A DNA stretch of 40,458 nt from Mycolicibacterium vaccae NBRC 14118 = CIP 105934. GTDB taxonomy: Bacteria > Actinomycetota > Actinomycetes > Mycobacteriales > Mycobacteriaceae. Each line of letters starts with the position of its first letter. Positions within the stretch are counted from its first letter, which is position 1. The position numbers were made by a program, and so were the translations under genes. Below the pieces are notes generated by a model. It searched no databases, had not been told where the DNA came from, and saw only the letters and a program-made list of their open reading frames with translations. The stretch lies in the NCBI RefSeq assembly GCF_001552715.1, contig NZ_BCRS01000033.1:1-40458 (forward strand), in the 5' to 3' direction. Below, one piece after another: positions 32,833 to 40,458 of this stretch.

Positions 32833-34329
32833 CTAGGGGGTGATCGCCGTGCGGGTCACCGGTTCGGCGGCGGCCTGGCGGCTGTGGAGACCCCGCTCGA
32901 GCGCGTCGAGCAGCACGTCGCGCGTCTCCTGCGGGTGGATCAGGTCGTCGAAGCCGAGGTGCCCCGCCGACCGGAACGACGCATCCACCTCGGCCTGACG
33001 CAGCTTGGCCTCGATGTCCTCGCTCGCGTGCGAGGCCCGGCTCAGCGCCGCCGCGCTCATCGCGCCCATGGTCGCGCCCGGGTAGGCGAACGTCGCGCTC
33101 TGGTTGTCGAAGCCCAGCAGCGACATCACCATCGACCCGAAGCCGTACGCCTTGCGCAGTGTCACATGCAGTTTCAGCGTGGTCGCGGTGGTCTGGGCGG
33201 CGAACATGCGGGCGCCGCTGCGCAGTACGCCGGTCTTCTCCGAGCGGCTGCCGGGCAGCATCCCCGGGTTGTCGGCCAGGAACACGATCGGCAGGTGGAA
33301 CGCATCGGCGACCATGATGAAATGCGCTGCCTTGTCGGCGGCATCGGCGTCGATGGAGCCGGCCAGCACCTTGGGCTGGTTGGCAACCACCGCCACCGGA
33401 TGCCCGCCGAGGTGGGCGAGCGCGGTGATCATGGCCTTTCCGAACCTGGGTTGTACCTCGAACCAGTCGGTGTCGTCGAAGACCACGTCGAGCACTGCGC
33501 GCATGTCATAGACCTGGCGGTTGCCGCGCGGCACGATGTCCAGCAGTTCCGGCGTCGACCGGCGCGCGGTCGCCGGGCCCCCCGGAAGCGAGGGCGGGTA
33601 GGACCACGCGCTGGACGGGAAGTACGCCAGGTACCGGCGGATGTCGTCGAGCACCGCGGCATCGTCTCGCCCGAGGTTGTGGATCACCCCGCTGGCCAGC
33701 GCGACCGACGGCCCGCCGAGGTCCTCCTTCGAGATCTCCTCGCCGGTGGACTCTTTCACCACCGGCGGGCCCGCGGTGAAGATCGCACCCTGGGGGGTCA
33801 TGATCGTCCAGTCGCAGACCGGCGCGACCAGCGCGCCGTGCCCGGCCGACGGCCCGAAAAGCCCGCTGACCGTGGGCACCAGGCCCGAGCAGCGGGCCTG
33901 GGCCAGCAGGTCGGTCGGTGCGCGCCCGTAATGCTCCCCGCTGGGCCGGAATCCCGCGCCCTCCAACAGCATCACCAGCGGTACCCGATCCCGCAGTGCC
34001 AGCTCGGCGAGCCGGTACCGCTTGGCGTTGCCGCCGGGCCCGATGCTGCCGGCCAGCGTGGTGAAGTCCTCGGCGCCGACGAGCACCGGCCTGCCGTCGA
34101 TCAGGCCCGACCCGGTGACGATGCCGTCGGCGGCGATGTCGCCGCCGACCAGCGTGCCGAACTCCCGGAACGAGCCCTTGTCCAGCAGGTGCCCGAGGCG
34201 GCCGCGGGCGTCCAGTTTGCCTTTGCCGTGGTGCTTGGCCAGGCGGTCCTCGCCGCCCATGGACGTGGACACCCCGCGCCTGCGGGCGAGCTCGGCGAGA
34301 GTGTCCTGCCAATCCTCGGCACTGGCCAT
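32833..34329 (-). CDS. Acyl-CoA carboxylase beta subunit (carboxyltransferase, AccD type)
   Basis: A 498-residue carboxyltransferase that would move CO2 from biotin to an acyl-CoA. The first half has KLDARGRLGHLLDKGSF and GGNAKRYRLAE; the second has GSIDADAADKAAHFI and FLADNPGMLPGSRSEKTG, the PccB/AccD-type pattern, then AYGFGSM and TFAYPGATMG. CAGGAG is seven bases before ATG 34329. No biotin-carrying alpha subunit is in the window, so it must borrow one from elsewhere. Propionyl-, methylcrotonyl- or geranyl-type acyl-CoA carboxylation cannot be told apart by eye. It is divergent from oxidoreductase 2 with operator site 9 between. Confidence 0.92.
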   Translation of the reverse strand: MASAEDWQDTLAELARRRGVSTSMGGEDRLAKHHGKGKLDARGRLGHLLDKGSFREFGTLVGGDIAADGIVTGSGLIDGRPVLVGAEDFTTLAGSIGPGGNAKRYRLAELALRDRVPLVMLLEGAGFRPSGEHYGRAPTDLLAQARCSGLVPTVSGLFGPSAGHGALVAPVCDWTIMTPQGAIFTAGPPVVKESTGEEISKEDLGGPSVALASGVIHNLGRDDAAVLDDIRRYLAYFPSSAWSYPPSLPGGPATARRSTPELLDIVPRGNRQVYDMRAVLDVVFDDTDWFEVQPRFGKAMITALAHLGGHPVAVVANQPKVLAGSIDADAADKAAHFIMVADAFHLPIVFLADNPGMLPGSRSEKTGVLRSGARMFAAQTTATTLKLHVTLRKAYGFGSMVMSLLGFDNQSATFAYPGATMGAMSAAALSRASHASEDIEAKLRQAEVDASFRSAGHLGFDDLIHPQETRDVLLDALERGLHSRQAAAEPVTRTAITP

Positions 34330-34375
34330 GCGCAGACTCCTGTCCTCCGGCGGCACGCGGTTCGCAACGTTGACC

Positions 34376-34396
34376 TTACTGAATTGCTTACTGTAG
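34376..34396. promoter_or_regulatory. Two-box operator (TACTGAAT, 4 bp, TACTGTAG), site 9
   Basis: Boxes start at 34377 and 34389. The site lies 47 bp from the carboxylase start and 11 bp from the oxidoreductase 2 ATG, in their divergent gap. Confidence 0.65.
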
Positions 34397-34407
34397 CTTC
34401 GTTCAAC

Positions 34408-35439
34408 ATGGGTGCTGAAGGCGGCCTGAAGGTGGACGCTGCCGTCGTCAGTCAACTGTCCCACGTTCCCGCCGCGGCGAGGACGCTGGAACAGCGGGGC
34501 TACGACGGTTGCTGGACGGCCGAGATCAACCACGATCCGTTCCTGCCGCTGACCTTGGCGGCCGAGCACACCCACTCCATCGAGCTCGGCACCAGCATCG
34601 CGGTGGCGTTCGCACGCAACCCGATGACCGTGGCCCAGATCGGCTGGGATCTGCAGGACTACTCGCAGGGCCGGTTCATCCTGGGTCTCGGGTCGCAGAT
34701 CAAACCGCACATCGAGAAGCGGTTCAGCATGCCGTGGGGCCGACCCGTCGCCCGGATGCGGGAGTTCGTGCTGGCGCTGCACGCGATCTGGGGGTGCTGG
34801 GGCGACGGCACCCGATTGGATTTCGTCGGCGAGTTCTACCGGCACACGCTGATGACGCCGATGTTCGTCCCGCCCAGGCAGCCGCACGGCGATCCCAAGG
34901 TGTTCGTCGCCGCGGTCGGGGACCGGATGACCGAGATGTGTGGTGAGGTGGCCGACGGCCTTCTCGCGCATGCCTTCTCGACGCAGCGTTACGTCCGCGA
35001 GGTCACCATCCCGACGTTGACGCGCGGCATCGAGCGGGCCGGACGCACCCGGGGTGACGTCGAAGTGGCCTGCCCGCTGTTCGTCGTCACGGGCCAGGAT
35101 GAGCGCCAGATGGCCGACGCGGCGGCGGCCACCCGTAAGCAGATCGCGTTCTACGCGTCCACGCCGGCCTACCGCAGTGTGCTGGACCTGCACGGCTGGG
35201 GCGAGTTGCACGGCGAGCTGCACCGGCTCTCCCGTGCCGGTGAGTGGGACTCGATGGGGTCCCTCATCGACGACGCCATCCTCGAAGAGTTCGCGGTCGT
35301 CGCACCGGTCGACGACCTGGCCGACAAGATCCGGGCGCGCTGCGACGGACTGATCGACCGTGTGCTGGTGGGCTTTCCGCCGTCCATCGACGAGGCGACG
35401 GTCGTCGACCTGGTCACCGATCTGCGCAACGGCGCATGA
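34408..35439 (+). CDS. LLM-class (F420-dependent type) oxidoreductase 2
   Basis: A 343-residue luciferase-like oxidoreductase. Key stretches are GYDGCWTAEINHDPF, the LGTSIAVAFARNP strand and QGRFILGLGSQIKPHI, a common F420-enzyme pattern. From memory it resembles the F420 subfamily typified by MSMEG_2256, different from oxidoreductase 1. ATG 34408 has no Shine-Dalgarno and lies 11 bp from the operator, so the mRNA may be leaderless; GTG 34432 with GAAGG upstream is an alternative. P450 3 follows 14 bp downstream and is probably cotranscribed. Confidence 0.9.
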   Translation: MGAEGGLKVDAAVVSQLSHVPAAARTLEQRGYDGCWTAEINHDPFLPLTLAAEHTHSIELGTSIAVAFARNPMTVAQIGWDLQDYSQGRFILGLGSQIKPHIEKRFSMPWGRPVARMREFVLALHAIWGCWGDGTRLDFVGEFYRHTLMTPMFVPPRQPHGDPKVFVAAVGDRMTEMCGEVADGLLAHAFSTQRYVREVTIPTLTRGIERAGRTRGDVEVACPLFVVTGQDERQMADAAAATRKQIAFYASTPAYRSVLDLHGWGELHGELHRLSRAGEWDSMGSLIDDAILEEFAVVAPVDDLADKIRARCDGLIDRVLVGFPPSIDEATVVDLVTDLRNGA

Positions 35440-35453
35440 CGAAGGAGACACCG

Positions 35454-36692
35454 ATGACTGTTCGAATCGCCGACGGAGCGGCCGGGGTCTTCGCCGATCC
35501 CAGCGCGTACGCCGACGAAACCCGACTGCACGCGGCGATGACGCACCTGCGCCGCAACGCGCCGGTGTCGTGGGTGGAGGCCCCGGGGTACAACCCGTTC
35601 TGGGCGATCACCAAGCACGCCGACATCATGGCGATCGAACGAGACAACGCGGTGTTCACCAACTCGCCGCGACCGGTGCTGACGACCGCCGAAGGTGACG
35701 CCCAGCACGAGTCGATGGGCATCAGCACCCTGATCCACCTCGACGATCCCCAGCACCGCAAGGTCCGGGCGATCGGCGCCGACTGGTTCCGGCCGAAAGC
35801 CATGCGCGCGTTGAAAGTCCGGGTCGACGAGCTCGCGAAGACCTTCGTCGATCAGATGTACGACCGCGGTGGCGAATGCGACTTCGTTCAGGAGGTCGCG
35901 GTGAACTTCCCGCTGTACGTGATCATGTCGCTGCTCGGCATCCCGGAGTCCGATTTCCCGCGGATGCTGACCTACACCCAGGAACTGTTCGGCAACGACG
36001 ACGCCGAACTGCAGCGCGGGGCGAGCATGGAGGAGCGCGGGCTGGCACTGTTCGACATGTTCAACTATTTCAACGAGATCACCGCCGCGCGACGCGCCCA
36101 CCCCACCGAGGATCTGGCCTCGGCGATCGCCAACGCCCGGATCGACGGGGAACCGCTGTCCGACATCGACACGGTGTCCTACTACCTGATCGTGGCCACC
36201 GCCGGTCACGACACCACCAGCGCCACCATCTCGGGTGGCCTACAGGCGCTGATCGAGAACCCGGACCAGCTGCAGCGGCTCCAGCAGAACCGCGAGCTGC
36301 TGCCGCTGGCGGTCGAGGAGATGATCCGCTGGGTCACCCCGGTCAAGGAGTTCATGCGAACGGCGCAGCAGGACACCGTGGTTCGCGGTGTGCCGATCGC
36401 GGCGGGGGAGTCGGTGCTGCTGTCCTACCCGTCGGGCAACCGGGACGAGGATGTGTTCACCGATCCGTTCCGGTTCGACGTCGGGCGTGACCCGAACAAG
36501 CACGTCGCGTTCGGTTACGGCGTGCACTTCTGCCTGGGGGCGGCGCTGGCACGCATGGAGATCAGCAGCTTCTTCGCCGAGCTGCTGCCGCGGCTGACCT
36601 CGGTCGAGCTGGCCGGGCGGCCCGAGCACATCGCCACGATCTTCGTCGGTGGGCTCAAGCACCTCCCGATCCGGTACACGCTGACCCGCTGA
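35454..36692 (+). CDS. Cytochrome P450 3
   Basis: A 412-residue soluble P450. The I-helix is VATAGHDTTSA, fully canonical; ExxR is EEMIR, and the haem loop is FGYGVHFCLG with ligand C360. The N-terminal YNPFWAITKHADIMAIE block recalls mycobacterial terpene/steroid-associated P450s, but I cannot give a family number. GAAGGAG (35441-35447) is six bases before ATG 35454. It follows oxidoreductase 2 by 14 bp and shares operator site 9. It is the last gene of the catabolic region; the 63-bp repeat and core genes come next. Confidence 0.95.
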   Translation: MTVRIADGAAGVFADPSAYADETRLHAAMTHLRRNAPVSWVEAPGYNPFWAITKHADIMAIERDNAVFTNSPRPVLTTAEGDAQHESMGISTLIHLDDPQHRKVRAIGADWFRPKAMRALKVRVDELAKTFVDQMYDRGGECDFVQEVAVNFPLYVIMSLLGIPESDFPRMLTYTQELFGNDDAELQRGASMEERGLALFDMFNYFNEITAARRAHPTEDLASAIANARIDGEPLSDIDTVSYYLIVATAGHDTTSATISGGLQALIENPDQLQRLQQNRELLPLAVEEMIRWVTPVKEFMRTAQQDTVVRGVPIAAGESVLLSYPSGNRDEDVFTDPFRFDVGRDPNKHVAFGYGVHFCLGAALARMEISSFFAELLPRLTSVELAGRPEHIATIFVGGLKHLPIRYTLTR

Positions 36693-36696
36693 GGTC

Positions 36697-36759
36697 CGCC
36701 GAACGTGCATTCCACGCGGCCGCCGGCGGGTTCTGGCCGCGTGGAATGCGGTTTCGGCG
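36697..36759. repeat. 63-bp palindromic intergenic repeat, copy 3
   Basis: Left arm CGCCGAACGTGCATTCC plus ACGCGGCC pairs with 36735-36759, with three mismatches at the same place as in copy 2. The centre (GCCGGCGGGTTCTG) differs from the other copies. It begins four bases after the P450 3 stop and faces the convergent YbdD gene, marking the border between catabolic and core genes. Confidence 0.9.
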
Positions 36760-36771
36760 CGAAAGAAGGCG

Positions 36772-36975
36772 TCAGCAGCAACGGGCTCCCGGATTGGCGT
36801 CGGCCGCCGCATGCCGGTGCCGCCAGTACTCGCGTTCGGACATCGGCGGTTCACCGGGGTGGGTGCGGGCGTGATGGTCCAGGTAACGCTGGTAATGGTT
36901 GTCGCCCATCAAGGATTTGCAGTACCAGCCGAGCTGACCGAGGGCCGCCCGTGTACTTGCGGTAATGCGTCCCAT
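36772..36975 (-). CDS. YbdD/YjiX family small protein
   Basis: A 67-residue protein of the YbdD/YjiX family (DUF466), recognised by GDNHYQRYLDHHARTHP, PMSEREYWRHRHA and the C-terminal RCC. In enterobacteria it is encoded directly after CstA or BtsT and is thought to help these peptide/pyruvate transporters. Here the gene starts 67 bp inside the end of cstA, in another frame. A strong GAAGGAGGTG (36984-36993), itself within cstA, lies eight bases before ATG 36975 and supports this start. Confidence 0.92.
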   Translation of the reverse strand: MGRITASTRAALGQLGWYCKSLMGDNHYQRYLDHHARTHPGEPPMSEREYWRHRHAAADANPGARCC

Positions 36976-39215
36976 TGCTTCTGCACCTCCTTCTCTGCCG
37001 GGGTCATGACCATGCCGGACGGGGCGAAGATCCGCGACGGTATCGGGTCGTCCTCGCTCGTCGGGCCCGCGTTGCCGCGAATCGCCTTGAGCGCCACGAT
37101 CACTCCGGCGGTGACCACGACGATCACCAGCACCGCGAAGATGATCGACAGCGTGCCCTGGATGAACGTGTTGCGGATGACGGCGTCGAGCTGACCGGCG
37201 TCCTTGGCCGCACCGAAACTCGTCGCGCCGCCGTCACGGGCGTTGCGGTACTGGAAATGCTGCGTCCAGTAACCGACCTTGGGATCCCCGGAGAAGATCT
37301 TCTGCCAGGAGGCCGTCATGGTCACCACCAGATCCCACAGCAGCGGAATCCCGGGTATCCAGGCCCATTTCAACAATCCGCGCTTGATCACCACGACCGT
37401 CACCACGGTCAGCGCGATGGCCGCCAGCAGCTGGTTGGCGATACCGAACAGCGGGAACAGCGTGTTGATGCCGCCCAGCGGGTCGGTCACCCCCATCAGC
37501 AGGATGCTGCCCCACGCGGCGACGACCACCACACTGCAGATCCACGCACCGACCCGCCAGCTGGGGTTGCGCAGCTTCTTGAACGGACCGCCGAGGTTGC
37601 TCAGGCCGTCAGACAACATGAACCGGGCCACCCGGGTACCGGCGTCGACCGTGGTGAGGATGAACAGCGCCTCGAACATGATCGCGAAGTGGTACCAGAA
37701 CGCCTTGAGGCTTGCGCCGCCGAAGACCTGGTGCAGCACCTCGGACATGCCGAACGCCAGCGTCGGGGCGCCACCGGTGCGGGACACGATGGATTCCTCA
37801 CCGACGCCCGCGGCGGCATCGGTGATCTCCTGGGCGGTGATCGGCGCACCGGACAGGCCCAGGCCGTTGACGTAGTCGGCCGCGCTCTGGGCGGTGGTTC
37901 CCGTCGAGGCGGCGGGGGCGTTCATCGCGAAGTACAGGTGCTGGTTGAGGATCGCGGCGGTGATCAGCGCCATGATCGCCACGAACGACTCGGTCAGCAT
38001 GCCGCCGTAGCCGATGAGCCGCATCTGGCTCTCCTTCTCCAGCAGCTTGGGCGTGGTGCCCGAGGAGATCAGCGCATGGAATCCCGACAGCGCACCGCAG
38101 GCGATGGTGATGAACAGGAACGGGAACAGCGAACCGGCGAACACCGGCCCCGTGCCGCTGGCGGCGAACGACGAGATCGCCGGCGCCTCCATCACCGGCC
38201 GGGCCAGCAGGATGCCGATCGCCAGCAGCGCGATCGTGCCGACTTTCATGAACGTCGACAGGTAGTCGCGGGGGGCCAGCAGCAGCCACACCGGCAGCAC
38301 CGACGCGGCCAGGCCGTAGAGGATGATGCACCACGACAGCGTCACCTTCGACAGCGTGAACCACTCGACGCCCCAAGCGGTGTCGGCGACCCAGCCGCCC
38401 GCGACGACCGCAAGCAGCAGCAGTGCCACGCCGATCAGCGAGACCTCCGAGACGCGGCCCGGCCGCAGGTACCTCAGGTACAGGCCCATGAAGATCGCGA
38501 TCGGGATCGTCATCGCGATGGAGAAGACGCCCCAGGGACTTTCGGCGAGCGCGCCGACCACCACCAGCGCCAGCACCGCCAGCAGGATCACCATGATGAC
38601 CAGCACGCCGATGATCGCGGCGGCACCGCCCACGACACCGAGTTCGTCGCGCGCCATCTGCCCCAGGGACCGCCCGCGCCGCCGCACCGAGATCGACATC
38701 ACCAGGTAGTCCTGCACGCAGCCGGCGACCACGGCGCCGATGATGATCCAGATCGCGCCCGGCAGATAACCCATCTGGGTGGCCAGCACCGGGCCCACCA
38801 GCGGTCCCGCCCCGGCGATCGCGGCGAAGTGGTGACCGAAGAGCACCCGCCGGTCGGTCGGCATGTAGTCGGTGCCGTTCTCGAAAACCTCTGCCGGCGT
38901 GGCGTTGTCGTCGCGCGGGCGGACGATCTTCATCTCGATGAGCCGGGCGTAGAACCGGAAACCGATGACGTAGGTGCAGACCGCGGCAACGACGAACCAG
39001 ACCGCGTTGACCGTCTCTCCGCGGAAGAACGCGATCATCGCCCAGGCGATGGCGCCGAGCACAGCGACGACGGCGAAGATGATCCGGTGCTTGACGGTGA
39101 TCGGTGATCTGTCGATGATCGCGACAGGCGGCAGGTCCTTGTCCGTCCGGATGTAGGTGATGTCCCCATCGGTCTCTTCGACGCGTTCCGATGGTGCGGC
39201 GGTGGGTGTGGCCAC
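36909..39215 (-). CDS. cstA: Carbon starvation protein A, transporter
   Basis: A 768-residue polytopic membrane protein, close to the usual length of mycobacterial CstA (about 760). A soluble N-terminus of about 50 residues is followed by roughly 16 hydrophobic segments. Signature regions are FGHHFAAIAGAGPLVGPVLA and CGALSGFHALISSGTTPKLL, with the late FPLFGIANQLLAAIAL. Relatives import peptides or pyruvate under carbon limitation. GTG 39215 has GGGAG five bases upstream; the frame is open further upstream but without domain support. In M. tuberculosis cstA (Rv3063) also adjoins ligB (Rv3062), as here. No operator of the catabolic type is near. Confidence 0.96.
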   Translation of the reverse strand: MATPTAAPSERVEETDGDITYIRTDKDLPPVAIIDRSPITVKHRIIFAVVAVLGAIAWAMIAFFRGETVNAVWFVVAAVCTYVIGFRFYARLIEMKIVRPRDDNATPAEVFENGTDYMPTDRRVLFGHHFAAIAGAGPLVGPVLATQMGYLPGAIWIIIGAVVAGCVQDYLVMSISVRRRGRSLGQMARDELGVVGGAAAIIGVLVIMVILLAVLALVVVGALAESPWGVFSIAMTIPIAIFMGLYLRYLRPGRVSEVSLIGVALLLLAVVAGGWVADTAWGVEWFTLSKVTLSWCIILYGLAASVLPVWLLLAPRDYLSTFMKVGTIALLAIGILLARPVMEAPAISSFAASGTGPVFAGSLFPFLFITIACGALSGFHALISSGTTPKLLEKESQMRLIGYGGMLTESFVAIMALITAAILNQHLYFAMNAPAASTGTTAQSAADYVNGLGLSGAPITAQEITDAAAGVGEESIVSRTGGAPTLAFGMSEVLHQVFGGASLKAFWYHFAIMFEALFILTTVDAGTRVARFMLSDGLSNLGGPFKKLRNPSWRVGAWICSVVVVAAWGSILLMGVTDPLGGINTLFPLFGIANQLLAAIALTVVTVVVIKRGLLKWAWIPGIPLLWDLVVTMTASWQKIFSGDPKVGYWTQHFQYRNARDGGATSFGAAKDAGQLDAVIRNTFIQGTLSIIFAVLVIVVVTAGVIVALKAIRGNAGPTSEDDPIPSRIFAPSGMVMTPAEKEVQKQWDALPQVHGRPSVSSAGTANP

Positions 39216-39328
39216 GGTGTCTCCCGGTTCCTTCGTCGGCTCGACTGCGTTTCTGCCCTGGATCCATGCCTCGTCTCGATACTGGCACCGGACGGAGCGC
39301 ACATGTGGGGAAACCCCCGTTTGGGACC

Positions 39329-40458
39329 TCAGCTTCCGCGATCGTAGATTTCGCGCACGGTGTCGATCGTGTCGGCCTCTGCGGCGGTCTTGTCGTCGCG
39401 GTATCGAAGCACACGGGCGAACCGCAGCGCCATCCCGCCCGGGTAGCGCGACGACGTCTGGATTCCGTCGAATGCGATCTCGACGACCTGCTCGGGCCGC
39501 ACCGTCACGACGTACTGATCTGTGGGGCTTCGATCTGATGTCGCGGCCGGCGCCGCTCCGTCGGCCAGTTCCAGGAACCGCCCCGTCTGCCACGTCAGCA
39601 TCTCGTCGGTCATGCCCTTGAACGTCTTGCCGAGCATCACGAAGCCGCCGGTGGCCGGATCACGCGCGCCGAGATGAATGTTGGACAGCTTGCCGGTGCG
39701 CCGCCCCGAACCCCATTCCACGGCGAGCACCACGAGATCGAGGGTGTGCACGGGCTTGACCTTGAGCCAGCCGGCACCGCGCCGCCCGGCCTCGTACGGC
39801 GCCGACGGGGACTTGGCCATCACGCCTTCGTGACCCGCGGCCAGCGTCGCCTCGAGGAAGGCCTGCGCCGCGGCGGGGTCGGAGGTCTCCAGCCGGTCGA
39901 CACGCTGGGCGGCAGGCACGGTCGCGTCGAGCCTGGCGATGCGCTCGCGGGAGGGCAGGTCGAGCAGGTCGACACCGTCGGCGTGCAGCAGATCGAAGAA
40001 GAACACCGACAGGCGCTGCTGCATCGGGTCCGGCGTGCCGCCGCGGCGGCCGAAGCGCGACGCGGTGACCTGGAAGCGGTGCGGACGGCCATCGGGGCGC
40101 AGTGCGATCGCCTCGGCGTCGGCGATCAGGTCGGTGACCGGGAGCGCCAGCGTCGCGTCGACGACCTCCGGCAGCCGGGCGGTCACGTCGTCGAGGCTGC
40201 GGGTGAAGATCGACACCGTGTCGCCGCGGCGGTGGATCTGCACGCGTGCGCCGTCGAGTTTGGCCTCGAACAGCGCGGGCCCGCCGAGGCGGTCGAGGGC
40301 GTCGGCGACACCGGAGGCCGTCTGCGCCAGCATCGGGCCCACCGGCCGGCCCACCTGCAGGGTGAACTGTTGCAGCGCGGGCTCACCGTCGGCGACGGCC
40401 GCGGCGGCCACCGAGGGCAGGTCCCCGCCCAGCATCGCGGCGCGGCGCACCGCGGCGG
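39329..40458 (-). CDS. ligB: ATP-dependent DNA ligase, 5' end outside window
   Basis: The C-terminal 375 or so residues of an ATP-dependent DNA ligase; the start lies beyond the right edge, and about 130 residues are missing if the length equals M. tuberculosis LigB (about 507). The adenylated Lys is in [14 protein letters not shown] (motif I); motif IV is GHEGVMAKS and motif V GWLKVKP, followed by the OB-fold part with [16 protein letters not shown]. It seals DNA nicks using ATP. The 113-bp gap to cstA (39216-39328) shows no clear regulatory element. LigB-CstA adjacency marks this end as conserved mycobacterial core genome. Confidence 0.95.
   Translation of the reverse strand, partial: AAVRRAAMLGGDLPSVAAAAVADGEPALQQFTLQVGRPVGPMLAQTASGVADALDRLGGPALFEAKLDGARVQIHRRGDTVSIFTRSLDDVTARLPEVVDATLALPVTDLIADAEAIALRPDGRPHRFQVTASRFGRRGGTPDPMQQRLSVFFFDLLHADGVDLLDLPSRERIARLDATVPAAQRVDRLETSDPAAAQAFLEATLAAGHEGVMAKSPSAPYEAGRRGAGWLKVKPVHTLDLVVLAVEWGSGRRTGKLSNIHLGARDPATGGFVMLGKTFKGMTDEMLTWQTGRFLELADGAAPAATSDRSPTDQYVVTVRPEQVVEIAFDGIQTSSRYPGGMALRFARVLRYRDDKTAAEADTIDTVREIYDRGS

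Noticed and set aside
32884..34407. Plus-strand open frame upstream of oxidoreductase 2
   Set aside because: It is antisense to the carboxylase gene; only the part from ATG 34408 has oxidoreductase sequence.
36975..39107. Plus-strand open frame of about 710 codons opposite cstA
   Set aside because: Low-complexity Arg/His/Asp/Gln-rich translation typical of the antisense of a membrane protein gene.
39300..39325. GGGGAAACCCCCGTTTGGG as a terminator after ligB
   Set aside because: Only a 4-bp stem (AAAC/GTTT) can form, too weak to call.
1..40458. KstR-type (AACnnGTT) or KstR2-type sites
   Set aside because: I looked in the intergenic gaps and found none; the repeated motif here has a different core and period.
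1..40458. Mobile elements, CRISPR arrays, tRNA or rRNA genes
   Set aside because: No transposase or integrase motifs, no regular direct-repeat arrays and no cloverleaf or rRNA-like stretches were recognised.

Overview
The window is high-GC DNA read as a chromosomal segment of a mycobacterium, most likely a fast-growing Mycolicibacterium. The grounds are many GTG starts with GGAGG-type Shine-Dalgarno sequences, several FadD/FadE/EchA/CYP/Ltp-type lipid genes, two F420-type luciferase-like oxidoreductases, and a right edge carrying ATP-dependent DNA ligase LigB next to CstA, the same neighbours as Rv3062-Rv3063 in M. tuberculosis. No IS element, phage gene, tRNA, rRNA or CRISPR array was seen.

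Layout. 1-1885: a cut crotonase and a thiolase. 1993-4598: TetR regulator 1, divergent from a crotonase and an SDR. 4771-11561: a tight six-gene operon (crotonase, amidohydrolase, acyl-CoA ligase, amidohydrolase, two acyl-CoA dehydrogenases). 11531-12331: a small membrane protein and the wreck of a phosphotransferase gene. 12332-16320: TetR 2, an Ltp-type thiolase-like protein and a thioesterase, divergent from cytochrome P450 1. 16324-18033: a NYN-domain protein and a class III CoA-transferase. 18140-25026: two aldehyde dehydrogenases, P450 2, an HsdA-like SDR and a second acyl-CoA ligase. 25096-29590: a cysteine-less isochorismatase-fold protein and a KshA-like Rieske oxygenase, divergent from a Baeyer-Villiger-type flavoprotein and an alpha/beta hydrolase. 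29587-32777: TetR 3, divergent from a phosphotransferase, a SnoaL-like protein and an F420-type oxidoreductase. 32833-36692: an acyl-CoA carboxylase beta subunit, divergent from a second F420-type oxidoreductase and P450 3. 36772 to the end: YbdD, CstA and LigB, which look like core genome.

How it may work (inference). The set is a self-contained oxidative pathway for a bulky alicyclic, probably steroid- or terpenoid-like compound. P450s, alcohol and aldehyde dehydrogenases would make an acid. Two unusual FadD ligases and CaiB would make CoA esters. ACAD pairs, crotonases, a thiolase and the Ltp-like protein would shorten side chains. The Rieske oxygenase, the Baeyer-Villiger-type enzyme with its coupled hydrolase, and the amidohydrolases would open rings. 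The substrate cannot be read from the sequence.

Main discovery. A repeated operator, two 8-bp boxes of consensus TACnGTAA starting exactly 12 bp apart, lies 11 to about 80 bp from the start codons of almost every catabolic transcription unit: nine sites in seven intergenic regions plus one gene junction. It is absent from the cstA-ybdD and ligB side and from the TetR 3 unit. This points to one regulator, most simply TetR 1, controlling about 23 genes. A second repeat family, three palindromes of exactly 63 bp, sits at gene ends at the left, middle and right of the window.
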